Positions 17,469-27,422 of a stretch of 64,000 bases of DNA are shown here, one piece after another. Origin of the DNA: JAYQKL01 sp049889535. Lineage in GTDB: Bacteria; Pseudomonadota; Alphaproteobacteria; RS24. The notes beneath the pieces were generated by a model. That model ran no database searches, was not told where the DNA came from, and was given only the letters and a program-made list of their open reading frames with translations. The translations under genes and the position numbers were made by a program. The stretch spans positions 1-64,000 of the forward strand of contig JBMHDF010000018.1 of NCBI GenBank assembly GCA_049889535.1, in the 5' to 3' direction. Within the stretch, counting starts at the first letter, position 1, and every line of letters starts with the position of its first letter.

Positions 17469-17891
17469 TTAGCCAACAATCTCATCATCTGAAAAGAAGA
17501 ATTTGATTTCTTCTGCGGCTGTTTCAGGCGCATCAGACCCATGCACGGAATTAGCTTCAATGCTTTCTGCAAAATCTTTACGAATTGTGCCTGCATCAGC
17601 CTCGGCGGGGTTGGTCGCGCCCATAATCTCACGGTTTTTAGCAATGGCATTCTCGCCTTCTAAAACCTGCACAACAACTGGACCAGAAATCATAAAATCA
17701 ACCAATTCACCAAAGAAAGGCCGTTCTTTATGCACCGCATAAAAACCCTCAGCCTGCTCACGGGTCATGTGAATGCGCTTGGAAGCAACAATGCGCAAGC
17801 CATTGCTTTCAAAACGGTCAATGATTTTGCCAGTCAGATTGCGCTTTGTGGCATCTGGTTTAATGATAGAAAATGTGCGCTCAAGAGCCAT
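17469..17891 (-). CDS. ndk: Nucleoside diphosphate kinase
   Basis: Ndk equalises nucleoside triphosphate pools by phosphate transfer through a histidine. The 140-residue protein starts RTFSIIKPDA, has RPFFGELVDFMISGPVVV, and carries the phosphohistidine at His117 in ANSVHGSD. The length and spacing are standard. It stands alone in orientation with its own promoter candidate and shares a terminator with purN. Confidence 0.98.
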   Translation of the reverse strand: MALERTFSIIKPDATKRNLTGKIIDRFESNGLRIVASKRIHMTREQAEGFYAVHKERPFFGELVDFMISGPVVVQVLEGENAIAKNREIMGATNPAEADAGTIRKDFAESIEANSVHGSDAPETAAEEIKFFFSDDEIVG

Positions 17892-17936
17892 AATTTATGT
17901 CCTTTTCTTTGAGTTAAAGACGTGAAACTTGCGCGC

Positions 17937-17965
17937 CTTATAGCCCTCTGTAGGCATTTAAGCAA
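17937..17965 (-). promoter_or_regulatory. Candidate ndk promoter
   Basis: On the minus strand TTGCTT (17965-17960) and TATAAG (17942-17937) are separated by 17 nt, about 45 nt before the ndk start. The rest of the 121-bp gap to holC shows nothing else. Confidence 0.45.
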
Positions 17966-18012
17966 GCCCTATCGCAAGGTACAGCCTCATCATCATGACA
18001 AACAATAAGCCA

Positions 18013-18468
18013 TTAAGCTTTTTTCTCCCAATTTCCATCAGAAGATTGCTGCCAATAAGTGGTTGCAAAGCCATCGGCTTGCATTTTTTTCCAAACCTCG
18101 CGGGCGCGGGCAACGGCGCTTTCATCAGTGCCGTCAAACATATAAACACAGCGTAAAAAACCTGAAATATCTTCCCGCATGGCGCCATCAACTAAAAATA
18201 AAACTTGCGCTTCATTTGGGTTTTCAGCTTCTGTGGTCAGCCAGACTGGTTGCTCTTCTGCAACGCCTTCCGCTTTGCTGCCATGCGGCAGAAAACTGTT
18301 ATCTTCATAGGTCCATAAATGACTATTCAAAGCAGCCACGCGCTCATCTGAACTTGCCTGCACAACTGCCCGCCAATCACGCTCAAGGCTCTTTTCAAGC
18401 AGTTGCGGCAAAACCTGATCCAGCGTTTGCCGCTCTAAATGATAAAACAGAACCTCAGTTGCGCTCAT
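18013..18468 (-). CDS. holC: DNA polymerase III chi subunit
   Basis: Chi links the clamp loader to single-stranded-DNA-binding protein during replication. The 151-residue protein begins EVLFYHLERQTLDQVLPQLLEKSLERDW-like sequence typical of HolC, followed by LNSHLWTYEDNSFLPHG and the conserved QPVWLT strand. The C-terminus has VYMFDG and the helix ending WKKMQADG. It starts 2 nt after the pepA stop, so the pair is coupled, as often found in proteobacteria. Confidence 0.95.
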   Translation of the reverse strand: MSATEVLFYHLERQTLDQVLPQLLEKSLERDWRAVVQASSDERVAALNSHLWTYEDNSFLPHGSKAEGVAEEQPVWLTTEAENPNEAQVLFLVDGAMREDISGFLRCVYMFDGTDESAVARAREVWKKMQADGFATTYWQQSSDGNWEKKA

Positions 18469-18470
18469 AG

Positions 18471-19949
18471 CTAGCCTTCATAATGGTCTTTCACCAAACG
18501 ATTGAGTAGCTTTACCCCAAAACCACTGCCCCAAGATTGGCTGATAGGCGATTTTGGTGACCCCATGGCCGTGCCCGCAATATCCAAATGCGCCCATGGC
18601 ACACCATTTGTAAAGCGTTGTAAGAATTGCGCCGCCGTTGAGGAACCTGCATAACGCCCGCCAATATTTTTCATATCAGCATTGGGTGTATCTATCATTT
18701 TGTCAAAAACATCATTTATGGGCATGCGCCAGACTTTTTCATTTTCAGCTTGCCCTGCCTTATCCAATTTAGCACAAAGCGCGTCATCATTTGAAAACAG
18801 ACCAGCATATTCTTGTCCAAGCGCGACAAGGATTGCGCCCGTGAGAGTGGCCAAATCAATCATAAATTCAGGCTTGAAGCGTTTTTGCGTATACCACAAC
18901 GCATCCGCCAACACTAAACGACCCTCAGCATCCGTATTCAGCACTTCAATGGTCTGTCCAGACATTGATGTTACAATATCGCCGGGTCTTTGTGCATTGC
19001 CAGAGGGCATGTTTTCCACCAACCCAATCACACCAATCACATTGGCTTTGGCTTTACGCGCGGCCAATGCATGCATTAAACCCGTCACTGCCGCTGCACC
19101 CCCCATATCGCCGCGCATATCTTCCATGCCCGCCGATGGCTTAATTGAAATGCCGCCCGTATCAAAACAAACACCTTTACCAACAAAAGCAACGGGCTTT
19201 TTCGATTTCGCTGCGCCCTGCCATTGCATAATCACCAACTGGCTAGGCTGAACACTGCCCTGCCCAACACCTAACAGCGCACCCATGCCAAGCTGTTTCA
19301 TTTTGGCTTCTGACAAAACTTCAACCTTGACCCCCAGCTTGGTTAAAGCGCGGGCGCGCTTGGCAAATTCCGGTGGGTTTAGAATATTGGCTGGCTCATT
19401 GACCAAATCGCGCGCCAAGAAAACGCCCTGCGCAACTTTTTTGAGAGGGTCAAAAAGTTTTTTCACCGCATTAGGGTTATCAACGCCAAAGTTTATTTTT
19501 TGGGCTGGCACTTTGACTTTTGTCTTAGACTTATATTTATCGAACCGATAACCGCGCATTAAGCTGCCCATCGCCATATGAGCCGCAGCCTCATCAGCTC
19601 CGCATTTTGGTTGAGATGAAAAATCTGCCAAAACAGAAATCGTGCCTTTGGTTTTGGCCACCGCGCCAGCGCCAACACCGCCCAAAGTTTCACAGGCGGC
19701 TTGCGTTAGCTCACCCAGCGGACCTGTTCCGAGCAAAATAATTTTTTCAATATTGCTATTGGCTGGCGCGACAAGGCTTAAAATACTTTTAAAACCGCCC
19801 GAGAAGTCCTGACTTTTCATGGCTTTTTTAATCTGACCTTTAAGAGCCTTATCAAGCTCTTTACCTTGAGAGCCAAGCCCTTTATTTGAAACCGTTATCA
19901 CCAAAGTTCCGGTTTTTGGGAGGGCATTACCCGTAATTGCAATTGTCAT
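18471..19949 (-). CDS. pepA: Leucyl aminopeptidase (M17, cytosol aminopeptidase)
   Basis: PepA is a two-metal hexameric aminopeptidase of the cytoplasm; in E. coli it also binds DNA at some recombination and pyrimidine operators. The 492-residue chain has an N-terminal macro-like domain and a C-terminal catalytic domain with VGKGVCFDTGGISIKP, the metal-binding GDMGGAAAV and the signature NTDAEGRLVLADAL. AAAGGACA precedes ATG 19949. It diverges from lptF across a 146-bp AT-rich gap in which no clear operator is seen. Confidence 0.97.
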   Translation of the reverse strand: MTIAITGNALPKTGTLVITVSNKGLGSQGKELDKALKGQIKKAMKSQDFSGGFKSILSLVAPANSNIEKIILLGTGPLGELTQAACETLGGVGAGAVAKTKGTISVLADFSSQPKCGADEAAAHMAMGSLMRGYRFDKYKSKTKVKVPAQKINFGVDNPNAVKKLFDPLKKVAQGVFLARDLVNEPANILNPPEFAKRARALTKLGVKVEVLSEAKMKQLGMGALLGVGQGSVQPSQLVIMQWQGAAKSKKPVAFVGKGVCFDTGGISIKPSAGMEDMRGDMGGAAAVTGLMHALAARKAKANVIGVIGLVENMPSGNAQRPGDIVTSMSGQTIEVLNTDAEGRLVLADALWYTQKRFKPEFMIDLATLTGAILVALGQEYAGLFSNDDALCAKLDKAGQAENEKVWRMPINDVFDKMIDTPNADMKNIGGRYAGSSTAAQFLQRFTNGVPWAHLDIAGTAMGSPKSPISQSWGSGFGVKLLNRLVKDHYEG

Positions 19950-20095
19950 CGCGCTGTCCTTTGTCTTTTTTCGATAAAATTAATATTACATACATATATA
20001 TATTTCCTGACGGAAAAACATCTATTTAATAGGGTTTTTCAATAGATTATGATATGCAGTGATAAGAAATGATAATCAAGGCCAAGCAGAACTAA

Positions 20096-21238
20096 ATGTC
20101 GCGTTACGCACTTTATACCGCCCGACAATTATTAGGGCCTATCCTTCTCATCACATTGATGCTGGGGGGTATGGGCTGGATTATTCAGGCTGTGCGCTTA
20201 CTCGAGCTTTTGGGCGGGCAAACCGACTCAGTCTTAACTTATTTTGGACTCACCCTGCTCACCCTGCCGCGTATTTTAGGCATTATTCTCCCCATTTCCC
20301 TATTTTGCGGAACGCTTTACGGCCTCAACAAAATGACCCAAGATAGTGAGCTGATTGTGATGTCTGCCACGGGTCAAAGCCGCTGGGATTTAACCAAACC
20401 CGCACTCTGGATTGCTGGCATTGTGATGATTATTATGCTGTTTTTTAGCTTATGGTTAAGCCCGCTTTCTATGCAAAAACTGCGCGACTATCGATATGCG
20501 ATTCAAAATGATTTTGCGCGCACTTTGATTAAAGAAGGGGCGTTTCATAATCCTGCAAAAAAATTAACCATCCATAGTCGCTACAAAGAAGATAATGGCA
20601 CTTATCACGGGCTTTTGTTACATGATGCCCGCCAGGCTGGTAAACCCATCACCTATGTTGCGCGCGAAGGCGCCATTATTAAAAACCTCGACACGCCAAA
20701 ATTTCTGCTGATAGACGGCAGCATTCACACCCCGTCTGACAATGGACCAACCAATATTTTGATGTTTAAAGAATATGTCTATGATTTGAGCGCGATAGCG
20801 CCACCCTCTGGCAAATTAGTATATGAAATCAAAGAGCGCTTCCCCAGCGACTTATTTCAACCAGACCTCACGAAAAGCTATGACAAGGTTTTTCAAAACA
20901 AACTCATCGCAACCGGACACAATCATTTTGCCGAGATTTTCCACCCATTTGCTTTTACGCTTATTTGCTTTGCTACCATTCTAACTGGCACGATGAACCG
21001 ACAAGGGCAAACCAAACGGCTCATTTATGGAAGCGGTGTGGCACTGCTTTATAAGCTCATCAGCTTTGCCCTGCTTGGTCTGGCCTCGAATAATAATGCT
21101 TATATTTGGATGCTTTATGCTTTCTCCGCAAGCGGCATGATGGGCGCGGCTTTATGGTTGCATGTCGCCCCTGACACGAACCAGTTTTTCAACCGTTGGC
21201 GCGCCGCTCACGCGCCACAATCGGAAGGGGGCGCATGA
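20096..21238 (+). CDS. lptF: LPS export ABC transporter permease LptF
   Basis: LptF is one of two permeases that, with LptB, lift lipopolysaccharide out of the inner membrane. The 380-residue protein has the YjgP/YjgQ layout: three membrane segments at the N-terminus (about 15-35, 50-75, 95-120), a periplasmic beta-jellyroll region, and three near the end. LPRILGIILPISLFCGTLYGL and HPFAFTLICF are typical. The stop overlaps the lptG start by ATGA. Confidence 0.94.
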   Translation: MSRYALYTARQLLGPILLITLMLGGMGWIIQAVRLLELLGGQTDSVLTYFGLTLLTLPRILGIILPISLFCGTLYGLNKMTQDSELIVMSATGQSRWDLTKPALWIAGIVMIIMLFFSLWLSPLSMQKLRDYRYAIQNDFARTLIKEGAFHNPAKKLTIHSRYKEDNGTYHGLLLHDARQAGKPITYVAREGAIIKNLDTPKFLLIDGSIHTPSDNGPTNILMFKEYVYDLSAIAPPSGKLVYEIKERFPSDLFQPDLTKSYDKVFQNKLIATGHNHFAEIFHPFAFTLICFATILTGTMNRQGQTKRLIYGSGVALLYKLISFALLGLASNNNAYIWMLYAFSASGMMGAALWLHVAPDTNQFFNRWRAAHAPQSEGGA

Positions 21239-22344
21239 TGCCAGCATTGACACTCTCCTTTTATCTTGCGCGCCAGTTCCTTGTCTGGCTCGCCATTTCT
21301 GTTGCGGTCTGCTCCTTTGTTGGTTTTCTAGGAGATATGGGCGAAACTTCGCGCGTGGCGTCGCGGGGAACCGATAATAATCTACTCAATCTTGTTGGGC
21401 TTTCCCTGCTTAAATTTCCAAATTTGGTGCAGGAAATCTTACCCTTTGCTTTTTTGTTTGGATCAATCGGTTATTTCACCCGCCTAAGCAACACGCATGA
21501 ACTCATCGTGGCGCGCGCTTCTGGTCTTTCCGTCTGGCAGTTTTTATTTCCTGGCATGGCCATCACACTGGCCATCGGCGTTTTAATGACGGCTTTTTGG
21601 CACCCAATGGCAGCAGTAATGGCTGGAAAAGCCAAAAATATTGAAAAAAACATCACCTATGGCACAACCAACCAGCTGACAGTTTCAGATAATGGTCTGT
21701 GGTTGCGCGAAGACCGCAAACAAAGTAATGGCAATGCCTATGTGATAATCCATGCGCCGCAAATTATTTCATCCAGCCCCATCATTTTGAAAAATGTCAG
21801 CTATCTTACTTTTGCGCCTAATGGCGTAAACCTAGAACGCATAGATGCCGAAACTGCCTTATTAGCCAAAAATAAATGGGTAATTAAAAATGCCTGGCTG
21901 GTTGATAAAGAGGGACAAACTGAAAAATTTTCAGAAATAATCCGCGCCACCGAATTACGGCCTGACCAAATTCAAGAAAATTTTGTTCCCCCGCGCACCG
22001 TATCTGTTTGGAAATTGCCGAACTTTATGAGCGTTGCGCGTGAAGCTGGTTTTCCGACAGAAGAATATCAAATGTATTTTCACGCTTTGCTGGCCAAGCC
22101 TTTATTGCTATGCGCAATGGTCCTGATTGCGGCTACTTTTGGATTGCATTTTTCGCGTCTGGGCGGTGGCACGCGGTTGATTTTTATGGCAGTGGTGGCA
22201 GGCCTTGTGCTTTATTTCTTCACCGATATGATGAAAACACTTGGCGCTATTGGCTTATTACCTCCGCCCCTCGCGGCATGGGCGCCGAGCACCATAGCTA
22301 TGCTTATTGGTATTACCTTATTGCTTTTTCAAGAGGATGGATAA
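21235..22344 (+). CDS. lptG: LPS export ABC transporter permease LptG
   Basis: LptG is the partner permease of LptF. The 369-residue protein starts at ATG 21235, which overlaps the lptF stop as ATGA; the frame is open 13 codons upstream but lies within lptF. The layout is again three membrane segments, a periplasmic jellyroll and three membrane segments, with PNLVQEILPFAFLFGSIG and FARLLAKPLLLCAMV-like segments. GGGGGCGC-type purine-rich sequence precedes the start. It leads directly into lptD. Confidence 0.94.
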   Translation: MMPALTLSFYLARQFLVWLAISVAVCSFVGFLGDMGETSRVASRGTDNNLLNLVGLSLLKFPNLVQEILPFAFLFGSIGYFTRLSNTHELIVARASGLSVWQFLFPGMAITLAIGVLMTAFWHPMAAVMAGKAKNIEKNITYGTTNQLTVSDNGLWLREDRKQSNGNAYVIIHAPQIISSSPIILKNVSYLTFAPNGVNLERIDAETALLAKNKWVIKNAWLVDKEGQTEKFSEIIRATELRPDQIQENFVPPRTVSVWKLPNFMSVAREAGFPTEEYQMYFHALLAKPLLLCAMVLIAATFGLHFSRLGGGTRLIFMAVVAGLVLYFFTDMMKTLGAIGLLPPPLAAWAPSTIAMLIGITLLLFQEDG

Positions 22345-24546
22345 TTGAGGTTTTCTTCCCATTTCAAATATCTGTGCTTGGGCGCTGTTTTGGTTTTTAT
22401 CTTCAGCCATCTCGTCAGCCCCGCCATTGCACAAAATAAAGCACAAAATAAAGCACAAGCTCAACAGCAAGATCGCGCTGCGATTGAGGCGGACAGCCTA
22501 TCTTATGACGAAGCCAGCGACACAGTCACAGCCATTGGCAATGTTAAAATAGCTTATCAGGGAAAGAAACTGCGCGCAGGGCGTATTGAATGGCAGCAGA
22601 AAAAAGACATCTTAAAAGCCTTTGATAATATTGTGCTGGTCGATGCAGATGGCACGACAAGCTATACAGATGAAGCCGTCATTAGTGACCAGATGCGTGA
22701 AGCGGTGATGCAAAGCCTTCGGATTTTAATGACCGACGAATCGCGCCTGACAGGAGCAAATGCCAAGCGTACAGGCGGCAATCTTACCATTATCAATAAA
22801 GCCAGCTACACGGCATGCAAACCTTGTGAAGAACAGCCCGAGAAAACCCCAAGCTGGCAAATCAAAACCGCACGCACACTGAATGATGAAACGACACAAA
22901 CCTTGCACCATGAAGATATTCGCCTCGAAATTATGGGGCTACCGGTTTTATATTTGCCGTATATCTCCCACCCCTCACCGGGCGTCAAAAAAAGAAGCGG
23001 CTTTTTAACGCCAAGCTTTAATGTCTCTTCAGATATGGGGACAGATATCAGCACACCTTATTTTATCAATCTTGCGCCTAATTATGACATGACGATTACC
23101 CCGCGTGTGACCAGCAAGGCGGGCCTGTTACTCGGGCTTGGATTTCGGCATATGGTCAGCAATGGCATTTATGAAATCAACGCAAACGGTCTTTGGGTCG
23201 ATGAGAAAGACAATAAAGATAATGACCGTGACTTTCGCGGCAATCTTTCGGCAAAAGGGAAATTCTCATTAAAAGATTATTGGGAATATGGCTTCCAGCT
23301 TGAAAGCCAAACCGATGAGACATTTTTGCGGCGATATAATTTATCTGACCAGAATTATCTCGAAAGCTTTGCTTATGTGCAGAAACTTAAGGATAAGACA
23401 TATTTTGATATTCGCGCCAAAACCTATGACACAACTTTGGGTTCTGTAGATGCGGACACTTTGCCCTCACTTTTACCCGTCATAAGCTATGAGACCATTT
23501 TTGACCAAAAAATATTAGGTGGCGATATGAGCCTTAATGGTCAGTTTATGGCTCTTTCGCGCGATAAAGGGCGCGATGTGATGCGCGCGACAATTTCTGG
23601 CGGCTGGCAAAGAAACTTTATCACTGCTGGCGGGCATTTATTCAATAGTTTTGCGCAAATCCGTGCTGATGCGTATCGTTCGGAAAAAAATGTCAGCACC
23701 AGCGACCCCAATTTGACCTATGATGATGATGTTGAAACCCGCGCCATTGGTTATTTGGGGGGGCGCTGGAGTTACCCTGTTGTCAAATATGGCGACACAC
23801 TCACGCAAATTCTTGAGCCTACCGCGCAAGTTATTCTGTCGCCGAACCATGAAAGCGACCCAAGCATTCCTAATGAAGACAGTTTGAGCATTGACTTTGA
23901 CAATACGAATTTATTCCAAATCTCGCGCTATCCAGGTTATGACCTCATTGAAAGCGGATCTCGTGCTGATATTGGTTTACGCTATACAGCGCGCCTTGAT
24001 AATGTCCGCAATGCGAGCGTGTTTGTGGGGCAGTCATTGCGCCGCCGCAAAATTAACAGCTTAACGGGTAATACTGGACTGGAAGATCGCAAATCAGACT
24101 ATGTTGTTGAATTTCTTGCAACCCCCTATAAGGGCGTGAATTTCACCAGCAGATTACGGCTTGATAAAAATGATTATGAGATTGTGCGCTCCGAATCCAA
24201 TTTTTATACAAGTTATGGCGATGCCAAACTGAGCTTGGGTTATGTGTTTTTGGATAAAAAACTGTCTAGCGATTTGAAAGAGCGTGAGGAGTTACGCGCC
24301 AATTTCAATTATACATTTGCTAATAATTGGTACTTTGATACCTCAATCAGGCAAGATATGGTGCGCGAAACCCGCCTCAATAGCGGCATTGGCATTTCAT
24401 ATCGAGATGATTGCACCTATATCCGCATTGGTTTCTCGCAAGATTATGTCAGAGATAGAAATATTGGCCCCTCAAATAATTTCAGCATTCAGCTTAATTT
24501 GAAAACGCTGGGCGGTGTCGCGGCTGGCACAAAAATGTTTGAGTAA
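22345..24546 (+). CDS. lptD: LPS assembly outer membrane protein LptD
   Basis: LptD forms the outer-membrane barrel through which LPS reaches the surface. The 733-residue precursor has a signal peptide (hydrophobic about 8-24, cleaved near PAIAQ), an N-terminal OstA/LptA-like jellyroll with DSLSYDEASDTVTAIGNV, a CKPC pair at about residue 152 that could form disulfides, and a long barrel with alternating aromatic strands ending GGVAAGTKMFE. The TTG start abuts the lptG stop and has AGAGGATGG upstream. A short NKAQ duplication follows the cleavage site. Confidence 0.95.
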   Translation: MRFSSHFKYLCLGAVLVFIFSHLVSPAIAQNKAQNKAQAQQQDRAAIEADSLSYDEASDTVTAIGNVKIAYQGKKLRAGRIEWQQKKDILKAFDNIVLVDADGTTSYTDEAVISDQMREAVMQSLRILMTDESRLTGANAKRTGGNLTIINKASYTACKPCEEQPEKTPSWQIKTARTLNDETTQTLHHEDIRLEIMGLPVLYLPYISHPSPGVKKRSGFLTPSFNVSSDMGTDISTPYFINLAPNYDMTITPRVTSKAGLLLGLGFRHMVSNGIYEINANGLWVDEKDNKDNDRDFRGNLSAKGKFSLKDYWEYGFQLESQTDETFLRRYNLSDQNYLESFAYVQKLKDKTYFDIRAKTYDTTLGSVDADTLPSLLPVISYETIFDQKILGGDMSLNGQFMALSRDKGRDVMRATISGGWQRNFITAGGHLFNSFAQIRADAYRSEKNVSTSDPNLTYDDDVETRAIGYLGGRWSYPVVKYGDTLTQILEPTAQVILSPNHESDPSIPNEDSLSIDFDNTNLFQISRYPGYDLIESGSRADIGLRYTARLDNVRNASVFVGQSLRRRKINSLTGNTGLEDRKSDYVVEFLATPYKGVNFTSRLRLDKNDYEIVRSESNFYTSYGDAKLSLGYVFLDKKLSSDLKEREELRANFNYTFANNWYFDTSIRQDMVRETRLNSGIGISYRDDCTYIRIGFSQDYVRDRNIGPSNNFSIQLNLKTLGGVAAGTKMFE

Positions 24547-24632
24547 ATGTTTTTTCGTTTCAGAGCTAAGCACTCTTGAAATCACTGCGGCAAGGTATAG
24601 AATAGGGTTAAATTTTTTTCGGATAGACAAGA

Positions 24633-25877
24633 ATGACTCGCGTTGCGCAAAGCCTTTTTACTTTAATTTTTACCCTTTTCGCTTTCCAAATTCCCTCTGC
24701 ACAGAGTGAAGAAATTGGTGGCATTGCTGCTATTGTAAATGATGAAGTCATTTCAATTTATGATGTTAATCAGCGCACCAGCCTGTTTCTGGTGACGTCA
24801 GGAATAGAGCAAACACCGCAAATTATTGAGCGCCTGCGCGGGCAAGTATTGCGCAGCCTGATTGATGAAATGATGCAGCTGCAAGCAGCGCGCGACGCAG
24901 AAATTAAAATTCAACAAGAAGAAATTGACGCATCCATTAAACGAATTGCGCGGGATTTTGGCGGTGACATGTCTGCCATTACTGATTTTCTTGACGAAAA
25001 TAAAATCAGCATACGTGCTTTAGAAACACAAATCGCGGCAGAACTGGCCTGGTCATATTTCGTGCAACGCAAATTTAGCGGCCGCGTTAGTATTAGCCAA
25101 ATCGAGATTGATGAAGCCTATAATCGTGCTCTCGAAACCCTGAACCAGTCCCGTTACAATGTGAGCGAAATTTTGCTTTTGGTTGATAATCCTGCCGAAG
25201 AAGAGCAGGCTCGTAATCTCGCCAATGAAATTGTTTCTCAATTGCGGGGCGGTGTTGATTTTGGTGCCTATGCCCGTCAATTCAGCAATGCAAGCTCTTC
25301 GGCACAAGGTGGGCAAATTGGCTGGTCAACGCTTGACGATATCAATACTGAACTCAGACCAGCGCTGCAAAACATGCGTAGCGGAGAAATTTCGGACCCG
25401 ATAAGAACAAATTCTGGTTTTCATATTTTAAAATTAAATGCATTTCAACAATCAGGCGGCATAGACAGTAATCGTCATCTTTATGACCTTTTGCTGATTT
25501 CATTTAGCCAAGATGATCCCAATTTAGCCGATAATTTAAAGCAAACGCGAGATAGTTTCAGAACCTGCAAACAAGCCGAGCAGGAGGCAACCAAATATGG
25601 CGCGGTTAAAACCCAGCGGACAGGCGAGCGCCAGCTTGGCACTTTTATGGGGGCGTTAAAATCTATTCTGATTGACTTAGAAGCTGGTGAAATTTCGCCA
25701 TCTGTACGCACTAAAGAAAGTGTTGATTTAATTGTTGTTTGCAACAGAAAAGACGATCTGGGCGCGACTGTCAGCCGGGAAGAAGTTGAAGATAATATAT
25801 ATCAACAACGCATGTCGATGATGTCGCGTCGCCATATGCGCGAATTGCGCCGCGATGCGGTCATTGAATATCGCTAA
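24633..25877 (+). CDS. surA: Periplasmic chaperone SurA (peptidylprolyl isomerase)
   Basis: SurA escorts unfolded outer-membrane proteins, LptD among them, across the periplasm. The 414-residue precursor has a signal peptide (about 1-25), a SurA_N helical domain with IAAIVNDEVISIYDVNQRT, a first parvulin domain around 165-275 containing FGAYARQFSNASSSAQGGQIGW, and a second, more degenerate one around 285-390. GGATAGA precedes ATG 24633. The stop shares one base with the rsmA start; pdxA, which usually intervenes, is absent. Confidence 0.94.
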   Translation: MTRVAQSLFTLIFTLFAFQIPSAQSEEIGGIAAIVNDEVISIYDVNQRTSLFLVTSGIEQTPQIIERLRGQVLRSLIDEMMQLQAARDAEIKIQQEEIDASIKRIARDFGGDMSAITDFLDENKISIRALETQIAAELAWSYFVQRKFSGRVSISQIEIDEAYNRALETLNQSRYNVSEILLLVDNPAEEEQARNLANEIVSQLRGGVDFGAYARQFSNASSSAQGGQIGWSTLDDINTELRPALQNMRSGEISDPIRTNSGFHILKLNAFQQSGGIDSNRHLYDLLLISFSQDDPNLADNLKQTRDSFRTCKQAEQEATKYGAVKTQRTGERQLGTFMGALKSILIDLEAGEISPSVRTKESVDLIVVCNRKDDLGATVSREEVEDNIYQQRMSMMSRRHMRELRRDAVIEYR

Positions 25878-26734
25878 TGGCCGATTTGGACGACGACCCA
25901 CTTCCACCCCTTCGTGATATTATCCACCGCTATGATTTGTGGGCTGACAAGAGCCTCGGTCAAAATTTCATTCTTGACTTAAATGTGACGCGCCGTATTG
26001 CGCGCAGCGCCAACATCACACCACAATCGCATATTATTGAAATTGGTCCAGGTCCAGGTGGCTTAACCCGAGCACTGCTGATGGAAGGCGCTGGAAAAGT
26101 CACTGTGATTGAGCGTGACCGACGCTTTCAGGAGCCATTAGAAGAAATCGCTGCGCATTATGCGCCCCGTCTAGAAATTATTTTTGCTGACGCGCTTGAG
26201 GTTTATTTGCATGAAGTCACTCAAGGGCCTTATCAAATCGTCGCCAATCTGCCCTATAATCTCGCCACACCATTATTGCTTGGTTGGCTTAAACAAGATC
26301 CTATTGGCTGGCAAAATCTCACCTTGATGTTTCAAAAAGAAGTGGGTGAACGCATTTGTGCCACGACAGGCGATAAACATTATGGACGGCTTGGTGTGAT
26401 TTCTAATTTTGTCGCGCAAACCGACATTTTATTTGATGTTAAACCCGAAGTGTTTGTACCGCCACCCAAAGTGACATCAGCTATTGTCCAGCTCACACCG
26501 CGGCCAAAAAGAATATCTGATGTAGCGCTGGACAAGCTGGAAATAGTGACACAGGCCGCTTTTGGACAGAGGCGTAAAATGCTTCGTGCGAGCCTGAAAC
26601 AACTCACCCCTGAGCCGCAAAACTGGCTAACCCAAGCTGGCATTGACGAAACATTAAGGGCTGAAAACTTAACTATAGAGCAGTTTTGCGCGTTGGCAGA
26701 AACGCTTCCAAAAAACTTAAAGGCTGGCGCGTAA
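25877..26734 (+). CDS. rsmA: 16S rRNA (adenine1518/1519-N6)-dimethyltransferase
   Basis: RsmA (KsgA) dimethylates two adenosines in the 3' hairpin of 16S rRNA, a late 30S assembly check. The 285-residue protein shows KSLGQNFILD, the SAM-binding EIGPGPGGLTRAL, and the catalytic NLPYNLATPLL. The C-terminal domain has FGQRRKMLRASLKQL. TAATG joins it to surA. Its last 18 nt overlap the end of gmk on the other strand. Confidence 0.97.
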   Translation: MADLDDDPLPPLRDIIHRYDLWADKSLGQNFILDLNVTRRIARSANITPQSHIIEIGPGPGGLTRALLMEGAGKVTVIERDRRFQEPLEEIAAHYAPRLEIIFADALEVYLHEVTQGPYQIVANLPYNLATPLLLGWLKQDPIGWQNLTLMFQKEVGERICATTGDKHYGRLGVISNFVAQTDILFDVKPEVFVPPPKVTSAIVQLTPRPKRISDVALDKLEIVTQAAFGQRRKMLRASLKQLTPEPQNWLTQAGIDETLRAENLTIEQFCALAETLPKNLKAGA

Positions 26735-27352
26735 TTGTTTCACAAAATCAGACAAGCCAGTTTGGCGCGTTCTTTTTAATCTTTCTGCAATCAAAATACT
26801 TTTGACCTGCGCGACGCTGGTTTCAAAATCTTCGTTAACAATAATATAATCATATTCAGCATAATGGCTGATTTCATCAGAAGCCTTGCTCATACGGCTG
26901 GCCACAACATCTGCCGTATCTTGTGCGCGGTCCGTGAGGCGTTCGTGCAAAGCCGCCGCCGAGGGTGGTAATATAAACACGCGCACCAAATCATCTGCCG
27001 CCGCTTCCTGCAATTGCTGGGTTCCTTGCCAATCAATATCAAACAACACATCGCGGCCCGCCATGAGTGCCTCTTCAACCGCTTGGCGCGGGGTGCCGTA
27101 ATAATTATCAAATACTTTAGCAAATTCGAGCAATGCACCCTGATTTTGCATCATGCCAAATGTTTCTGTGCTGACAAAATGATAGTCCACGCCATCGGTT
27201 TCACCTGCTCTTGGTGGACGCGTGGTGACGGATACTGACATATCCAACATATTATCTTGCGCCAACAAAGCACGACTAATAGAGGTCTTTCCTGCCCCTG
27301 AAGGCGAAGATAAAATCAGCATTAATCCACGTCGTTGTATATCGCTAGGCAT
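26717..27352 (-). CDS. gmk: Guanylate kinase
   Basis: Gmk phosphorylates GMP to GDP. The 211-residue protein has the P-loop SSPSGAGKTS near residue 16, the GMP-binding VTTRPPRAGETDGVDYHFV, and the lid region with DIDWQGTQQL. ATG 27352 gives ten residues before the core; an internal ATG at 27322 is an alternative. Its 3' end overlaps rsmA. Only 70 bp separates it from mltG, leaving no room for the yicC gene often found here. Confidence 0.97.
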   Translation of the reverse strand: MPSDIQRRGLMLILSSPSGAGKTSISRALLAQDNMLDMSVSVTTRPPRAGETDGVDYHFVSTETFGMMQNQGALLEFAKVFDNYYGTPRQAVEEALMAGRDVLFDIDWQGTQQLQEAAADDLVRVFILPPSAAALHERLTDRAQDTADVVASRMSKASDEISHYAEYDYIIVNEDFETSVAQVKSILIAERLKRTRQTGLSDFVKQLRASL

Positions 27353-27422
27353 TATTTACTCACAGAATCAAAATTTGTGTTCATTATACCCTATTCAAAT
27401 GAAGAAGGCAGTTTTGTTGGCT

